Shown: positions 5,950-7,156 of the stretch, piece after piece
How positions within the stretch are numbered: the stretch's first letter is position 1
Layout of the letters: each line of letters begins with the position of its first letter
Assembly (NCBI GenBank): GCA_900556545.1
Contig: USPE01000098.1
Span: forward strand, 1 to 7,156
Source: an uncultured Peptococcaceae bacterium
GTDB taxonomy: Bacteria; Bacillota; Peptococcia; Peptococcales; Peptococcaceae
Direction: 5' to 3'
DNA length: 7,156 bases
Notes under the pieces: generated by a model
Seen by the model: the letters and a program-made list of their open reading frames with translations, nothing else
Database searches by the model: none
What the model was told of the DNA's origin: nothing
Program-made: the position numbers and the translations under genes

Positions 5950-6849
5950 ATGAAACGTATGCGGATTCCAGCCACAACAGCTAACATGGGACCTGGTTTT
6001 GATTGTATTGGCATGGCTTTTGATTTATATAATTATATTGAATTTGAGCCAACCGATGAAATTGGCTTCTGTGCGCTGAGTGCCGATGGAGAAGCTGGAA
6101 AGATTGATTTGTCTAAAAATAATCTGATTTATAAAGCGTACTGTGCAGTATTTGATTATTTGCAGAAGCCTGTGATGGGTATTCAGATGCATTTTGAAAA
6201 TAATGTTCCTTATTCCCGCGGATTGGGCAGCAGTTCGGCTGCATTGATCGGCGGTGTAAAGGTCGCCAATGATGTGTTGGGCAATCCGTTAGATGATGCT
6301 GCATTGCTGAAGATTGCGCTGCAGTTTGAAGGACATCCGGATAATATAGCACCTGCTTTATTAGGCGGAATTGTAATCAGTGGTTTGGGTGCGTCTGGCG
6401 AAGTTTTTTATCGTAAAATTTTGCCTCCTGATAATTTGCATTGTACCGTTATTATTCCTGATTATCCGCTGGCAACGCAAAAAGCCAGGGAAGTATTGCC
6501 GGAGCAATTATCTATGCAGGATGCAGTATTTAACATCGGGCGTATGGCCTTGTTGGTAGATGCTCTGCATACCGGTGATCTGCAGCAGTTGGCACTGGCC
6601 ATGGAAGACAGACTGCATCAGCCGTATCGGATGCAGCTGATTACAGGCATGGAGGAAATTATTCCGGCAGCAAAGGCGCTGGGTGCGTTGAATGTTACAA
6701 TCAGCGGCGCTGGTCCCACCATTCTTTTAGTGAGTGACGGCAAAAAGGATTTTTCTTCTTTGGCTGCGTTGTTGCAGGAAAAAGGGGTAACTGCAAAAAT
6801 TATAGAACTGCATCCGGTGCGGGAAGGTGCAGCGATTATAGAAGAATAG
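5950..6849 (+). CDS. thrB: Homoserine kinase (GHMP family)
   Basis: ThrB phosphorylates L-homoserine with ATP to O-phospho-L-homoserine, the substrate of threonine synthase. The 299-residue protein shows the three GHMP kinase motifs: the N-terminal PATTANMGPGFDCIG (7-21), the glycine/serine-rich ATP-binding loop PYSRGLGSSSAA (87-98), and the C-terminal NVTISGAGPTILL (248-260). The FEGHPDNIAPALLGG segment, with E127, H129 and D131, is characteristic of homoserine kinases rather than other GHMP members. Length is normal for the family. AAAGGGG at 5934-5940 lies nine bases before the ATG. The gene sits between hom and the aspartokinase gene as part of one transcript, and its TAG stop overlaps the next ribosome binding site. 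No threonine synthase gene is present in the window, so thrC must be elsewhere or downstream. Confidence 0.97.
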   Translation: MKRMRIPATTANMGPGFDCIGMAFDLYNYIEFEPTDEIGFCALSADGEAGKIDLSKNNLIYKAYCAVFDYLQKPVMGIQMHFENNVPYSRGLGSSSAALIGGVKVANDVLGNPLDDAALLKIALQFEGHPDNIAPALLGGIVISGLGASGEVFYRKILPPDNLHCTVIIPDYPLATQKAREVLPEQLSMQDAVFNIGRMALLVDALHTGDLQQLALAMEDRLHQPYRMQLITGMEEIIPAAKALGALNVTISGAGPTILLVSDGKKDFSSLAALLQEKGVTAKIIELHPVREGAAIIEE

Positions 6850-6860
6850 GAGAGACAAAA

Positions 6861-7156
6861 ATGGCACTGATTGTACAAAAATATGGCGGGACATCTGTAG
6901 GAACTGTGGAACGGGTAAAATGTGTTGCAAAGCATATTGAAAGCTTCCGTAAAGCAGGGCATGATATGATTATCACAGTTTCTGCGCCCAGTGGTGTAAC
7001 CGATAAACTGATTGAACTGACAAAGAATTTTGATAAAAAACCGCCGACAAGAGAAATGGATGTGCTGTTATCCACCGGGGAACAGATTTCTATTGCTCTG
7101 CTGGCTATGGCTTTAAATGACTTGGGCATTCCTTCTGTTTCTATGACAGGGAGCCA
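6861..7156 (+). CDS. lysC: Aspartate kinase (aspartokinase), 3' end outside the window
   Basis: Aspartokinase phosphorylates L-aspartate, the entry step to lysine, threonine and methionine. Only the first 98 codons and two bases are present. They show the amino-acid kinase opening MALIVQKYGGTSVG with the KxGGTS nucleotide-binding motif (K7-S12), a TVSAPSGVTDKLIELT segment (39-54) and the PPTREMDVLLSTGEQIS motif (61-77, with E74). These are typical of LysC-type enzymes of about 400 residues that carry C-terminal ACT regulatory domains, but that part lies beyond the window. AGGAG at 6848-6852 overlaps the thrB stop and is eight bases before the ATG; the gap from thrB is only 11 bases. Location beside hom and thrB suggests a threonine-controlled isozyme, which is inference. 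The usual SAMG motif reads SAPSG here. Confidence 0.95.
   Translation, partial: MALIVQKYGGTSVGTVERVKCVAKHIESFRKAGHDMIITVSAPSGVTDKLIELTKNFDKKPPTREMDVLLSTGEQISIALLAMALNDLGIPSVSMTGS

Overview
The window looks like a chromosomal stretch of an endospore-forming member of the Bacillota, either Clostridia or a spore-forming Negativicute; the genus cannot be told from sequence alone. The evidence is a full-length spoIVA (a spore-coat gene found only in endospore formers), strong purine-rich Shine-Dalgarno sites, SigA-type promoters, a TTG start, modest GC content and Bacillus/Clostridium-type protein versions throughout. All recognised genes lie on the + strand. There are no tRNA or rRNA genes, transposases, phage genes or CRISPR arrays.

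Layout. (1) 48-830: a predicted cell-wall-binding protein joined by a Pro-rich linker to a BsuPI-type domain, with a clear terminator after it. (2) 898-1443: a gap of about 550 bases holding a densely self-complementary segment (1111-1247, candidate structured RNA or small palindromic element), then an inverted repeat directly upstream of a good SigA promoter. (3) 1444-1965: the corrinoid adenosyltransferase CobO/BtuR. (4) 2097-3575: SpoIVA, the ATPase that forms the basement layer of the spore coat, with a terminator at 3646-3677. (5) 3678-4085: a non-coding gap with an orphan promoter, hairpins and a repeated 10-mer. (6) 4157 to the window end: a tightly packed operon for the aspartate-to-threonine branch, in the order ACT-domain regulator-like protein, hom, thrB, and aspartokinase cut off by the window edge. 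A perfect-consensus SigA promoter (TTGACA, 17 nt, TATAAT) at 4086-4114 drives it.

How the genes work together. Aspartokinase makes aspartyl phosphate. Homoserine dehydrogenase reduces aspartate semialdehyde (made by an Asd not seen here) to homoserine, and homoserine kinase makes O-phosphohomoserine for threonine synthase (thrC not in the window). The first gene is a small HTH-plus-ACT protein and is a plausible amino-acid-sensing regulator of the operon. The sporulation gene and the cobalamin gene are neighbours but probably belong to different regulons.

Two start sites were corrected from the longest open frame: spoIVA begins at 2097 (492 aa, the Bacillus subtilis length) and the ACT protein at 4157. 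Most genes are conventional. The parts most worth a second look are the two long non-coding gaps.
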